Shown here piece after piece: positions 1-8,730 of a DNA stretch of 35,466 nucleotides (positions are counted from its first letter, which is position 1; each line of letters starts with the position of its first letter). Source of the DNA: an uncultured Clostridia bacterium (GTDB lineage: Bacteria > Bacillota > Clostridia > Oscillospirales > Oscillospiraceae); NCBI GenBank assembly GCA_947307255.1, contig CAMZIO010000017.1, positions 1 to 35,466 on the forward strand. The letters run 5' to 3'. The notes beneath the pieces are model-generated. The model searched no databases. It was not told the DNA's origin and saw only the letters and a program-made list of their open reading frames with translations. The translations under genes were made by a program, and so were the position numbers.

Positions 1-704
1 ATGCCCTCCAGCGCGTCCTGAATCGGGTGGGCAAAGTCGTACATCGGGAAGATGCACCATTTCGTCCCCTGGCGGTGATGGTTGATATAGCGGATCCGGT
101 AGAACACCGGGTCGCGCATATTGAAGTTGCCGGAGGCCAGGTCAATCTTGGCGCGCAGGGTATATTTCCCCTCTGGGAATTCGCCGTTTTTCATCCGCTC
201 AAACAGATCGAGGCTCTCCTCGATCGGGCGGTCGCGGTAGGGCGAGACGGCGGGCTTGCCGATATCGCCGCGGTTGGCGCGGAACTCCTCGGGCGTAAGC
301 TCGCAGACGTAGGCCAGACCCTTTTTGATCAGCTCCACCGCGTACTCGTAGTCCTTTTCAAAGTAATCGCTGCCGTAGTAAAAGCGGTCGCCCCAGTCGA
401 AGCCCAGCCAATGGATATCCTCCTGGATCGCGTCGACAAACTCGGTGTCCTCCTTGGCAGGGTTGGTGTCGTCCATGCGAAGGTTGCACAGTCCGCCGTA
501 CTTCTCCGCCGTGCCAAAATCAATGATCAGCGCCTTGCAGTGGCCGATGTGCAAATAGCCGTTCGGCTCAGGCGGAAAGCGGGTATGCACCTGCATCCCG
601 GCAAACCGGCCGCCGGGCGCAATATCCTCGTCAATAAAGCTCTGAATGAAGTTTTTTCCCTCATTCTCCACTCCATCCATAGTATTTTTGATTTCTTCCG
701 CCAT
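1..704 (-). CDS. glnS: Glutaminyl-tRNA synthetase, N-terminal part (cut by window edge)
   Basis: Charges tRNA-Gln with glutamine in the cytoplasm. The visible 234 residues are the class I catalytic core: near residue 40 lies [20 protein letters not shown], the GlnRS form of the HIGH motif ([12 protein letters not shown] rather than the APSPTG..H(I/V)G of GluRS), followed by [10 protein letters not shown], also typical of GlnRS. The 3' end, with the KMSKS-like loop and anticodon-binding barrels, lies beyond position 1; family length is about 550 residues. The ATG at 702-704 is preceded by GAGAGG nine bases upstream. It has its own promoter at 760-788 just behind the rnmV stop. GlnRS is patchy in Firmicutes, many of which use GatCAB; here it coexists with a GluRS gene in the same window. 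No frameshift is seen. Confidence 0.93.
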   Translation of the reverse strand, partial: MAEEIKNTMDGVENEGKNFIQSFIDEDIAPGGRFAGMQVHTRFPPEPNGYLHIGHCKALIIDFGTAEKYGGLCNLRMDDTNPAKEDTEFVDAIQEDIHWLGFDWGDRFYYGSDYFEKDYEYAVELIKKGLAYVCELTPEEFRANRGDIGKPAVSPYRDRPIEESLDLFERMKNGEFPEGKYTLRAKIDLASGNFNMRDPVFYRIRYINHHRQGTKWCIFPMYDFAHPIQDALEG

Positions 705-728
705 AGCGCATATCCTCTCTTCCTAAAA

Positions 729-743
729 TCGTTGCAGCAACGA
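729..743. repeat. 15-bp perfect palindrome in the glnS 5' UTR
   Basis: Seven-base arms TCGTTGC and GCAACGA around one central base, lying between the glnS -10 box (760-765) and its ribosome binding site. It could be an operator or a small RNA hairpin. No regulator is indicated, and a palindrome of this length can occur by chance. Confidence 0.4.
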
Positions 744-759
744 ATTAAATTGATAGATT

Positions 760-788
760 ATTATAGCATTTATTTTTTCATTTTGCAA
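760..788 (-). promoter_or_regulatory. Sigma-A-type promoter of glnS
   Basis: On the minus strand, -35 TTGCAA (783-788), a 17-nt spacer, and a perfect -10 TATAAT (760-765) preceded by TGC, which gives an extended -10. The -35 box begins only seven bases beyond the rnmV stop codon (795-797), so glnS can be transcribed independently of the long upstream operon. No U-tract terminator separates the two. Confidence 0.8.
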
Positions 789-794
789 GTTCTT

Positions 795-1400
795 TCATGC
801 CTGCTTTGAAAATTCTCCCGGTTCCGTGCGCAAGAACGCCTCGCGCGTCATCAAAAGGTTCAAAACCTCCAGCAACGCATTGGCGCTTAAATGCTCCGGA
901 AGCTCCAATTCCCGTATCAGCGCAGCACGCTTTTCCGCGCTTCCGGCGCCGACCAGCCCCTTTTCCATCAAGTCCGCTTTGGTAATCGGCTTGTCCCGGC
1001 AGGGCGCCTGCTCGTCCAGGAAGGTCGCGCCCGCACGGCGCAGTGCGGTGAGCAGCACCTCCGGCGGCATACCCTCCACGCCGAGCTTTCCCTCTTTTCC
1101 GCCCACACGCTTGCGTTTTTCCTTTCCGTACACGTCCGGCACGTAGGCGTGCAGCACGCGCCCCTGCGGGATCGCGCCCTTGAGGTGGTTGCGGATCACA
1201 AAGCCCGCGCCGTCCGGATCGGTAAATATCACCAATCCCATCGTCTGCGCAAGGCGGCGCAGCAGCAAGAGCTTTTGCCGGTCGTTGAACACGCCGAATC
1301 CGCCCAGCTCGATAATCGCCGCGTCGACGACCTGGGCCAGCGCGTTTTTATCATAGCGGCCCTCGACCGCAATCACCTCGGCAATCCTCGGCTTTTCCAT
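795..1400 (-). CDS. rnmV: Ribonuclease M5, 5S rRNA maturase
   Basis: A TOPRIM-family endoribonuclease that trims both ends of 5S rRNA precursors in low-GC Gram-positives. The 201-residue product has the TOPRIM glutamate in EVIAVEGRYDKNAL near the N terminus and the acidic DPDGAG motif around residue 70, then a region typical of RNase M5 (GRVLHAYVPD). The start at 1398-1400 is set by AGAGGAG six bases upstream; a longer in-frame reading begins at 1418 inside holA and lacks a comparable site. It lies 1 nt from the holA stop, so the two are probably translationally coupled. Its likely substrate gene, a 5S rRNA, lies at 34830-34943. The usual partner ksgA is not next to it here. Confidence 0.9.
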   Translation of the reverse strand: MEKPRIAEVIAVEGRYDKNALAQVVDAAIIELGGFGVFNDRQKLLLLRRLAQTMGLVIFTDPDGAGFVIRNHLKGAIPQGRVLHAYVPDVYGKEKRKRVGGKEGKLGVEGMPPEVLLTALRRAGATFLDEQAPCRDKPITKADLMEKGLVGAGSAEKRAALIRELELPEHLSANALLEVLNLLMTREAFLRTEPGEFSKQA

Positions 1401-1401
1401 G

Positions 1402-2442
1402 TCAGCTCCTCTGGGCAAGCTGCATCAGAAAGAGCTTCAGCTCGCCCTCGTCGTCGATTCCCTTTTCGCTTTTCATGCGTTTATCCAGCTTCTGACACAA
1501 TCGCAGGCTTTCGGCGCACCACTCTCGCGTCGTCTTGCGCGCCGCGTCCAGCAGCAGCCGCGCCGGATAATCCGAGCGCATATTCCACAGGCTCATCAGC
1601 CAGAGGCGGTCCTTTCCGCCGTCGAGCGCCAGGCGCGCCGTGTACAGCTTTCGCAGCTCCTTGCCCAGCACGGAAAGAATGCGGAACGGCTCCTCCTGCT
1701 TTTTGAGCAGTCGGCCCAGAATCTCGCTTGCCCGGTCGTAGTCGCCGCGGGTAACGGCGTTGGTCATGTCGAACACCACGGCGTCGAGGATCGGGTCGGC
1801 TACGGCGTTGATATCCTCGACGGTGATGTCCCGGTGGGCGGCGTAGGCGCTGATTTTCTCGATTTCCGGCAGCAGCCCCGTCATCAGCGAGCCGCAGGTG
1901 AAAATCAGATGCTCCGCCGCGCGGGCGTCGATCTGCTGGCCGTGCGCGCGGAAGTGCGCACGGATCCATTTGATCAGGTTATCCTTGTCCTGTATATCGA
2001 ACTTCACGACCTGCGCGTGGCGCGCGAGCGCGTCGCAGAGCTTTTTATAGACCTTGTTGGGCTTGTATTCCACCAGCTCGTAGACGAAAACCAGGCAGCA
2101 GTACGCCGGAAAATCCTCCAGCAGCGCGATCAGCGCGGCTCTGGCCTCCTCACTGAGCTTGAACAGGTCGCAGTCCGTTACCACGACCAGCGTGCGCTCC
2201 GCCATCATCGGCATCGCCTCCACCGCCTCCGTCAGCTCCTGCAGGGAGAGATTCTTGCCGTTTATGCAGTGATAGTTGAATTCCTCGAAGCCCGCAGGCA
2301 CCAACTGCCCGCGCAGCTGCGAAAGCGCGTGCTCGCGCAGATAGCTCTCCTCACCGTGGAAGACGTAGATCTGCCCCACCTCGCCGGCGTCCAGCGCGGC
2401 TTTCCATTTTTGATAGCTGGTCTCTGTTTTCTTTTCCGCCAT
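1402..2442 (-). CDS. holA: DNA polymerase III delta subunit (clamp-loader wrench)
   Basis: The delta subunit opens the beta sliding clamp within the clamp loader. At 346 residues it has the expected size. The N terminus (IYVFHGEESYLREHAL) is the usual start of the delta AAA-like fold, which lacks a working Walker A site. TLVVVTDCDLFK near residue 95 and the later GSLMTGLLPEIEKI segment match the family, and the C-terminal helical collar region includes RILSVLGKELRKL. GGAGG lies nine bases before the ATG at 2442. It follows comEC by 25 nt, a comEC-holA order common in Firmicutes, and is followed by rnmV after one base. Confidence 0.9.
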   Translation of the reverse strand: MAEKKTETSYQKWKAALDAGEVGQIYVFHGEESYLREHALSQLRGQLVPAGFEEFNYHCINGKNLSLQELTEAVEAMPMMAERTLVVVTDCDLFKLSEEARAALIALLEDFPAYCCLVFVYELVEYKPNKVYKKLCDALARHAQVVKFDIQDKDNLIKWIRAHFRAHGQQIDARAAEHLIFTCGSLMTGLLPEIEKISAYAAHRDITVEDINAVADPILDAVVFDMTNAVTRGDYDRASEILGRLLKKQEEPFRILSVLGKELRKLYTARLALDGGKDRLWLMSLWNMRSDYPARLLLDAARKTTREWCAESLRLCQKLDKRMKSEKGIDDEGELKLFLMQLAQRS

Positions 2443-2467
2443 GCGTCCTCACCTCCGGAAAAAGGCT

Positions 2468-4714
2468 TCAGTTCAGCGTGATGTGGATATGTCCCTGCAA
2501 GTCCGTGCGATAGACCGCAACGCCGTGATCCTGCAGGCGATAGAGCGTTTCCGCATTGGGATGTCCGTATCCGTTCTCGCCGGTGCTGATCACGCCGATC
2601 TCCGGCGTAACGGCGTCGAGCAGCTCGTTCCCCGTGGAGTATTTCGACCCGTGATGTCCCACCAGCAGCACCTCGATATCCGGCAGACGCACCGCTTTGG
2701 TAAGCACGCGCTCCGTCGATGCGTCCATGTCGCCGGTGAGCAGCGCGTCGAACGTCCCCGCCGTACACAGTACGCTCAGCCCCTCCTCGTTCATCTCTCC
2801 CGCACCCATGGGCGGATAGACCGCAATACTCGCTTCGCCAAGCGGGAGCTTTTGCGGCTCGGTGAGAAACACGACCGGCACGCCGTGCGACGCAGCCAGC
2901 GCAAGCACCGCCGCGCGAAGCTCGTCCTCCTGCCCGATATCCGGCACGATCAGTGCGCCGATCTCCATGCGCGCAAAGAGGACGGGCAGGCCGTTCGTGT
3001 GGTCGCTGTGGTAGTGGGAGAGGATCAGATAGTCCAGCGTATCGCAGCCGATGCTTTTGAGGTAATTGGCGGCAATGTCCCCGGCGGAGAGATAGGCGTT
3101 GCTGCTGCCGCAGTCGACCAGCGCGGTCTTCCCCTTTGAGGAGAGCACCACGCTCTGTCCCTGCCCCACGTCCAGCGCGATCATGTGCAGCGAGCCGCCG
3201 GAGATCGGCAGTGCGTTTAAGCGCACGCAAAGCGCCAGCGTCAGCACGGCCAGCGCCCCGGCGACCCAGGCGCGGTATTTGCCACGCCGCGCCGCCGCGC
3301 AGGCGGCAAGCATCCCATACACGTACAGCAGCCAATATTTCAAATAGTCGTTTTCAAAATAGACCGCATGATACGGAAGTCCCGCCAAAAGCCGCGCGCA
3401 GGCAAGCAGGTATTCCGCCCCGCCGTGCGGCAGGTAGGCCAGAAGCTGCGCCGCGGGAAGGCAGACGAAGCTCAGGCAAACGCTGACAAATCCCAGCGCA
3501 AACACCGCGCTGGCCGCCCACAGGCACAGCAGATTGCTCAGCGGCGAGACGAGCGGCAGATAGTCAAAATAATATGCCGTCAGCGGCGCGGTAAAAACCA
3601 GTGCGCCCGCCGTGGCTGAGAGCGAACCGAGCACGGCGCGCTGCAGGGCGTATCGGCAGCGCGTGCAATACGCCTCGTAAATGCGCGGCGTGAGCAGCAG
3701 CATCCCCGCCATGGCAGCAAACGACAGCTGCAGCGAAATGCTTGCCGCGGCGTAGGGATTGGCAAAAAGGATCAAAAACAGCGCCAGCGACAGCGAGGTG
3801 ATCGGATCGTTCTCGCGGCCGAGCAGCGGTGCGAGCAGCACCAGAATCAGCATGATCGCCGCCCGCACAACGGAGGGCGACGCGCCCACCAGCAGCGCGT
3901 AGAGGATCAACGCCGGGATTGCCAGCGTGGAGAGCAGCTTCCGCCGCCCTCTGCCGATAAAAACGGTGATCAATGTAAGCAAAAACGCACAGTGCAGACC
4001 GGAAACGGCGGTGATATGATAGAGTCCTGCCTCGCGTAGATTGGCATCATCCTCCTCGGTGAGCAGCGTGCGGTCGCCAAGCAGGATCGCGCGCAAAAAC
4101 GGCTGCGTCCGCTCCGGAAAGCAGAGGGCAATGCGCGATTGCACGGCCTGCCAAAGGCGCTGGGGAAGATAGCGCAGCGCGCCTTCATTCCCGCGCTCCA
4201 CCGTAACGTCGCCCCTGCTGTACAGCAGCGAATAGACGCCGCGGGCGGTGAAGGTCGTAACCTCGCTGCCGCGAATCTCGGCGGCGTTCTGGAATTTTAC
4301 CCGTCCGGTGATGCGCTGGCCCGGCGCCAGCGAAAGCAGCGCCTCTTTGCCGTAGTATACCGCCTTGCCGTGCAACCCGCGCCCCAGGATCCGCACCTCC
4401 ATGCGCGCGCCGTAGGCGGAGCGCGTCGGATAATCGCACAGCTCCATCACGCACGCATCCTCCGTATCAAACAGCGGCGCGTAGGGCGCGCAGACGAAAT
4501 GCGCATAGGCGCTGTGGTACAAAAGCCCCAGCGCAAGCCCCGCCGCGATCAGCGCACAGCGCGTGCGCCAATCCCCCCGCAGCACAAGCACAACGACCGC
4601 CAGCAGCACCGCACAGCCGCCCGCAAAGGGCAGTCTGAGCGGATCCGGCAGCAGGTACTGCACTGCAAACAGTGCCGCGGCGAAGGACAAACAAAACGTT
4701 GCCAGTTTTCTCAT
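2468..4714 (-). CDS. comEC: ComEC/Rec2-type DNA uptake channel protein
   Basis: The inner-membrane channel that brings transforming single-stranded DNA into the cell. The 748 residues show the full three-part layout: an N-terminal membrane pair and OB-like region (residues about 1-190), a polytopic competence core (about 200-480) with HITAVSGLHCAFLLTL and a run of hydrophobic helices, and a C-terminal metallo-beta-lactamase-like domain (about 500-745). The last keeps LSHYHSDHTNG (HxHxDH), LLTGDMD and VGHHGSKYS, so the nuclease-like site looks intact. The start codon is 9 nt after the polC stop with only a poor ribosome binding site, suggesting coupling to polC. Natural competence cannot be inferred from this gene alone, since comEC is kept in many Clostridia without known transformation. 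Confidence 0.92.
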   Translation of the reverse strand: MRKLATFCLSFAAALFAVQYLLPDPLRLPFAGGCAVLLAVVVLVLRGDWRTRCALIAAGLALGLLYHSAYAHFVCAPYAPLFDTEDACVMELCDYPTRSAYGARMEVRILGRGLHGKAVYYGKEALLSLAPGQRITGRVKFQNAAEIRGSEVTTFTARGVYSLLYSRGDVTVERGNEGALRYLPQRLWQAVQSRIALCFPERTQPFLRAILLGDRTLLTEEDDANLREAGLYHITAVSGLHCAFLLTLITVFIGRGRRKLLSTLAIPALILYALLVGASPSVVRAAIMLILVLLAPLLGRENDPITSLSLALFLILFANPYAAASISLQLSFAAMAGMLLLTPRIYEAYCTRCRYALQRAVLGSLSATAGALVFTAPLTAYYFDYLPLVSPLSNLLCLWAASAVFALGFVSVCLSFVCLPAAQLLAYLPHGGAEYLLACARLLAGLPYHAVYFENDYLKYWLLYVYGMLAACAAARRGKYRAWVAGALAVLTLALCVRLNALPISGGSLHMIALDVGQGQSVVLSSKGKTALVDCGSSNAYLSAGDIAANYLKSIGCDTLDYLILSHYHSDHTNGLPVLFARMEIGALIVPDIGQEDELRAAVLALAASHGVPVVFLTEPQKLPLGEASIAVYPPMGAGEMNEEGLSVLCTAGTFDALLTGDMDASTERVLTKAVRLPDIEVLLVGHHGSKYSTGNELLDAVTPEIGVISTGENGYGHPNAETLYRLQDHGVAVYRTDLQGHIHITLN

Positions 4715-4723
4715 ACGCCCGGA

Positions 4724-7700
4724 TCAAAACAGCGAAATCTGGCTGGTTTCGGACATCCCCGCAAACGCGCCCAGGGCGCGCAGCTGCTCGATATGCGTCT
4801 TGGAGAGCTTGCCGCAGCACTGGGCAAACTCCTCCACGGAGATAAAGCTCTTTCCCCCGCGCTTTTCCACCGTGTCCTGCGCGGCCGCCTCGCCCAGCCC
4901 GTGGACCGAGGTAAACGGCGGCAACAGACCGTTTTCGGTGATCAAAAACTTCGTCGCATCCGAGCGGTAGATATCAATGGTGTCGAAGTGGAAGCCGCGG
5001 CGATAGAACTCGTAGCACACCTCCAGCGTGGTCATCAGATCCTGCTCCACGGCGGTGGCGTCCTTGTTGTTCTCAATCTCGCGGATGCGGCGCTTGACCG
5101 CCTCCTCCCCGGCGCAGCACTCCTGCGCGTCAAACGCCTTGGCGCGCACGGAGAAAAACGTGGCGTAAAACGCCAGCGGGCGATGCACCTTGAACCACGC
5201 GATGCGAAACGCCATCATCACGTAGGCCACGGCGTGCGCCTTTGGGAACAGATAGCCGATCTTTGCCAACGAGTCGATGTACCACTGGGGCACGTCGTGC
5301 TCGTGCATGGCGTCCTCCCAGCCGTCCTGAAAGCCGCTTTTTTTGACCTTGCCCTTGCGCACGGCCTCCATGATCTTAAAGCTCATCTTGGGATCAAGCC
5401 CCTTGGAGATAAGGTAGAGCATGATATCGTCGCGGCAGCCCACGGTCTCCAGAACGCTGGCCGTACCGCTGAGGATCAGCTCCTTCGCGTTGCCCAGCCA
5501 CACGTCCGTCCCGTGCGAGAAGCCGGAAAGCCGCAGCAGCGTGTTGAAATCCTTCGGCTGCGTGTCGATGAGCATCTGGCGGGTGAAGCGGGTGTTGAAC
5601 TCCGGGATCGCCACCGCGCCGGTGGGGCCGAGTATCTCGTCGTCCTCGAAGCCGAGTACCTTCGACGAGGTAAACAGGCTCATCGTGTCCGGGTCGTCGA
5701 GCGGGATCGCTCTGGCGTTCACGCCGGTCAAGTCCTCGAGCATACGGATCATCGTGGGATCATCGTGTCCGAGCATATCCAGCTTGAGGAGGTTATCCTC
5801 CATGCAGTGGTATTCAAAATGCGTGGTAATCGTATCGCTGTCCGGATCGTCGGCAGGATGCTGCACGGGGCAGAAATCCTCGATATCCAGATCGTCCGGC
5901 ACGACCACCAGCCCGCCTGGGTGCTGACCCGTCGTGCGGCGCACGCCCACACAGCCGGCTGTCAGCCGGTCCACCTCGGCGGCGCCGGCCTGGATGCCGT
6001 TCTCCTCCAGATATTTTTTGACAAAGCCGAAGGCGGTCTTTTCCGCCAGCGTGCCGATCGTGCCGGCGCGGAACACCTGCGACTTGCCGAACATCTCGAT
6101 CGCGTGCTGATGCGCGCGGGCCTGGTATTCGCCCGAAAAGTTCAGGTCGATATCCGGCACCTTGCCGCCGCCGTAGCCCAGGAAGGTCTCAAACGGAATA
6201 TCGAAGCCGTCCTTAACGTATTTCTCCCCGCACACGGGGCAGATCTTATCCGGCATATCCGCACCGCAACCGTATGACCCATCCTGCACGAACTCCACGT
6301 GGCGACACTTCGGGCAGCGATAGTGCGGCGGCAGCGAATTGACCTCCGTGATCCCGGCCATATACGCCACCAGCGACGAGCCCACGCTGCCCCGCGAGCC
6401 GACCAGATAGCCGCACTGGAGCGAGCGCTGTACCAGCTTCTGCGCGCTCATATAGACCACGTCGTATTTGCCCAGGATACCGCCAAGCTCCACGTTCAGC
6501 CGATCCACGATCAGCTGCGGCAGCTCGTCGCCGTAAAGCTCGTGCGCGCGCGCCCAGACCATGGTGTTGAGCTCCTCCTCGCTGTTTTCCAGCCGCGGCG
6601 GGAAGAGCTTGCCTTTGGGCAAAAGCTCGATCTCCTCGACCATATCCGCGATCATCCGCGTATTGGTAACGACCACCTCATAGGCCTTTTCTTTGCCCAG
6701 ATATTCAAATTCACGCAGCATTTCCTCCGTCGTGCGGAAGTAGAGCGGCAGCGGCGCGTTGGCGTCCGCAAACTTCTTCGACGCCAGCAGGACGTGTCGA
6801 TAGATCTCGTCCTCCGGCTCCTGGAAATGCACGTCCCCCGTGGCGACGACGGGCTTTCCCAGCTCCTCGCCGAGGCGGACGATGGTTCGGTTAAATTCCT
6901 TGAGATCCTCGTCGCTGCGCGCCGTGCCCTCGCGCACCATAAAGCGGTTGTTGCACAGCGGCTGGATCTCCAGATAGTCGTAGAACGCGGCGATGCGCTT
7001 GAGCTCCGCAAACTCCTTGTGATCGGCCACCGCGCGGAACAGCTCGCCCGCCTCGCAAGCCGAGCCGATCAGAAGTCCCTCCCGGTGCGCGATCAGCTCG
7101 CTTTTCGGAATCGTCGGCACACGGCGGAAATACTTGAGGTTCGACGCGGAAATGAGCTGATAGAGATTTTTCAGCCCCACCTTGTTCTTCGCAATCAGGA
7201 TGATATGCTTCGGAAAACGGTTGCTCTTTCCGCCGAGCGGGCGCAGCTTGACCATCTCGCCGTTGATCTGCTGCAGGCGCGTTACGCCACGCTCGCTGAG
7301 CATAGGGAAAAATTTTGCCAGCATCTGCGCCACCGGCACCGCATCGTCGCTGGCGCGGTGGTGGTTGAATTGCGGCAGCTGCAGGTGATTGGCCACGACG
7401 TCCAGCTTATACTTGCCAAGCCCCGGCAGAAGATTCTGCGCGAAGATCAGCGTATCCAGATAGGTTGGGTCAAACGCAAGGCCGCATTTTTCGCAGCCCG
7501 CGCGGATGAAGCTGACGTCAAACTCCGCGTTGTGTGCGGCCAGCACGCGCCCGTCAACGAAGCGCAAAAACGCCGTCAGCGCGTCCTTGAGCTTCGGCGC
7601 GCCGCGCAGCATCTCGTCCGTGATCCCCGTCAGGCCGACGATCTCCGGCGTCAACCGCCGCTCCGGGTCCACAAAGGTCTGGAAGGTATCGGTTACCTCG

Positions 7701-8698
7701 CCGTCTTTGAGCACGACGGCGCCGATCTCGGTGATCGCCTCCTGCTTGACGTTCAAGCCCGTCGTCTCAATGTCAAAGCAGACGATTTCCGTGGAAAAGT
7801 CCCCGTCCTGCGTCCCGTGCACCGCGATACGGTCGTCCAGATTGTTGACGAAATATCCCTCGCAGCCGTAAAGTATTTTTATTTTACCCTCCCCTGCGTG
7901 CCAGGCGTCCGGGAAGGACTGCGCCACGCCGTGGTCGGTAATGGCGATGGCGGGCATCCCCCATTTTGCCGCAAGGTTCACCACGCTTTTCGTGTCTGTC
8001 AAAGCGTCCATATTGGACATTCTGGTGTGCAGGTGCAGCTCCACGCGCTTTTCCGGCGCGCAGTCCATCCGCCCCTCGTGCGCGATTTCGGTGATGTCGC
8101 GGGGATTGAGCTGCATATCCTTGCCGTCGTAGCTCAGCTCCATCGTCCCGCCGACACGCAGCCACATTCCCTCGGAAATACGCTCGCGCACGAGCTTGAT
8201 CTCAGCTTCCAGCAGATTGCGCCGCACGATCACCGAGCCGGTATAGTCCGTCATTTCAATCACCAGCACCCACATACCGGCGCGGCGCGTCTCATGGCAG
8301 TCGAATTTGAAGACCTTGCCCTCCACGACCACGCGCCCGGCTTTCGGGTTCAGCTCGCTCATGGGCAGCACGCGGCCTTTGATCTCGTGTCCGAGAATGA
8401 TTTTCCCGGAGGTGCTGATCTTTTTGCCTCTGCCGGCCGGGTCCGCCGGACGCGGAAACTCCTCGGATTTGACGCGAATCGTTACCTGATTGAGCTGGTA
8501 GCGATCCGCGAGCAGCATCTCCAGCGCCGTACAGGCCGACTCCGGCAGGTCCTCCCGGGTCGTCATTTCCAGCGTCAGCGCGCGCTTTTCCGCCTCCAGC
8601 ACCACGTTGCTCACCAGCGCGCCCTTGAGATGTACGCGCAGGTCAAACTCCGGCGTAAAGTCGCTGAACAATTCAAAAAACGGAATTCTCTCTGCCAT
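4724..8698 (-). CDS. polC: DNA polymerase III alpha subunit, PolC type
   Basis: The Gram-positive leading-strand replicase with built-in 3'-5' proofreading. Order of domains: a short N-terminal region (1-95), an OB fold (about 96-205), the first half of the PHP domain with LHLHTRMSNMD at about 221-231, an inserted DEDD exonuclease (about 303-475) opening with CFDIETTGL and closing with HHRASDDA, the second half of PHP, then the polymerase. The polymerase part has a four-cysteine zinc site (CPKC and CPVC, about residues 780-820) and the catalytic KVPDIDLNFSGEYQ. At 1324 residues it is roughly 110 shorter than B. subtilis PolC, mainly at the N terminus. AGGA precedes the ATG at 8698. It sits between ispG (32 nt) and comEC (9 nt). 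The exonuclease insertion into PHP is what separates PolC from DnaE. Confidence 0.96.
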   Translation of the reverse strand: MAERIPFFELFSDFTPEFDLRVHLKGALVSNVVLEAEKRALTLEMTTREDLPESACTALEMLLADRYQLNQVTIRVKSEEFPRPADPAGRGKKISTSGKIILGHEIKGRVLPMSELNPKAGRVVVEGKVFKFDCHETRRAGMWVLVIEMTDYTGSVIVRRNLLEAEIKLVRERISEGMWLRVGGTMELSYDGKDMQLNPRDITEIAHEGRMDCAPEKRVELHLHTRMSNMDALTDTKSVVNLAAKWGMPAIAITDHGVAQSFPDAWHAGEGKIKILYGCEGYFVNNLDDRIAVHGTQDGDFSTEIVCFDIETTGLNVKQEAITEIGAVVLKDGEVTDTFQTFVDPERRLTPEIVGLTGITDEMLRGAPKLKDALTAFLRFVDGRVLAAHNAEFDVSFIRAGCEKCGLAFDPTYLDTLIFAQNLLPGLGKYKLDVVANHLQLPQFNHHRASDDAVPVAQMLAKFFPMLSERGVTRLQQINGEMVKLRPLGGKSNRFPKHIILIAKNKVGLKNLYQLISASNLKYFRRVPTIPKSELIAHREGLLIGSACEAGELFRAVADHKEFAELKRIAAFYDYLEIQPLCNNRFMVREGTARSDEDLKEFNRTIVRLGEELGKPVVATGDVHFQEPEDEIYRHVLLASKKFADANAPLPLYFRTTEEMLREFEYLGKEKAYEVVVTNTRMIADMVEEIELLPKGKLFPPRLENSEEELNTMVWARAHELYGDELPQLIVDRLNVELGGILGKYDVVYMSAQKLVQRSLQCGYLVGSRGSVGSSLVAYMAGITEVNSLPPHYRCPKCRHVEFVQDGSYGCGADMPDKICPVCGEKYVKDGFDIPFETFLGYGGGKVPDIDLNFSGEYQARAHQHAIEMFGKSQVFRAGTIGTLAEKTAFGFVKKYLEENGIQAGAAEVDRLTAGCVGVRRTTGQHPGGLVVVPDDLDIEDFCPVQHPADDPDSDTITTHFEYHCMEDNLLKLDMLGHDDPTMIRMLEDLTGVNARAIPLDDPDTMSLFTSSKVLGFEDDEILGPTGAVAIPEFNTRFTRQMLIDTQPKDFNTLLRLSGFSHGTDVWLGNAKELILSGTASVLETVGCRDDIMLYLISKGLDPKMSFKIMEAVRKGKVKKSGFQDGWEDAMHEHDVPQWYIDSLAKIGYLFPKAHAVAYVMMAFRIAWFKVHRPLAFYATFFSVRAKAFDAQECCAGEEAVKRRIREIENNKDATAVEQDLMTTLEVCYEFYRRGFHFDTIDIYRSDATKFLITENGLLPPFTSVHGLGEAAAQDTVEKRGGKSFISVEEFAQCCGKLSKTHIEQLRALGAFAGMSETSQISLF

Positions 8699-8730
8699 AA
8701 TACGTTCCTATGTATCCCAATCGTTAAAAA

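Noticed and set aside
1399..2481. 360-codon plus-strand frame opposite holA, and similar ones opposite tig, clpX and gltX
   Set aside because: Same antisense codon effect; each overlaps a confidently identified gene over its full length.
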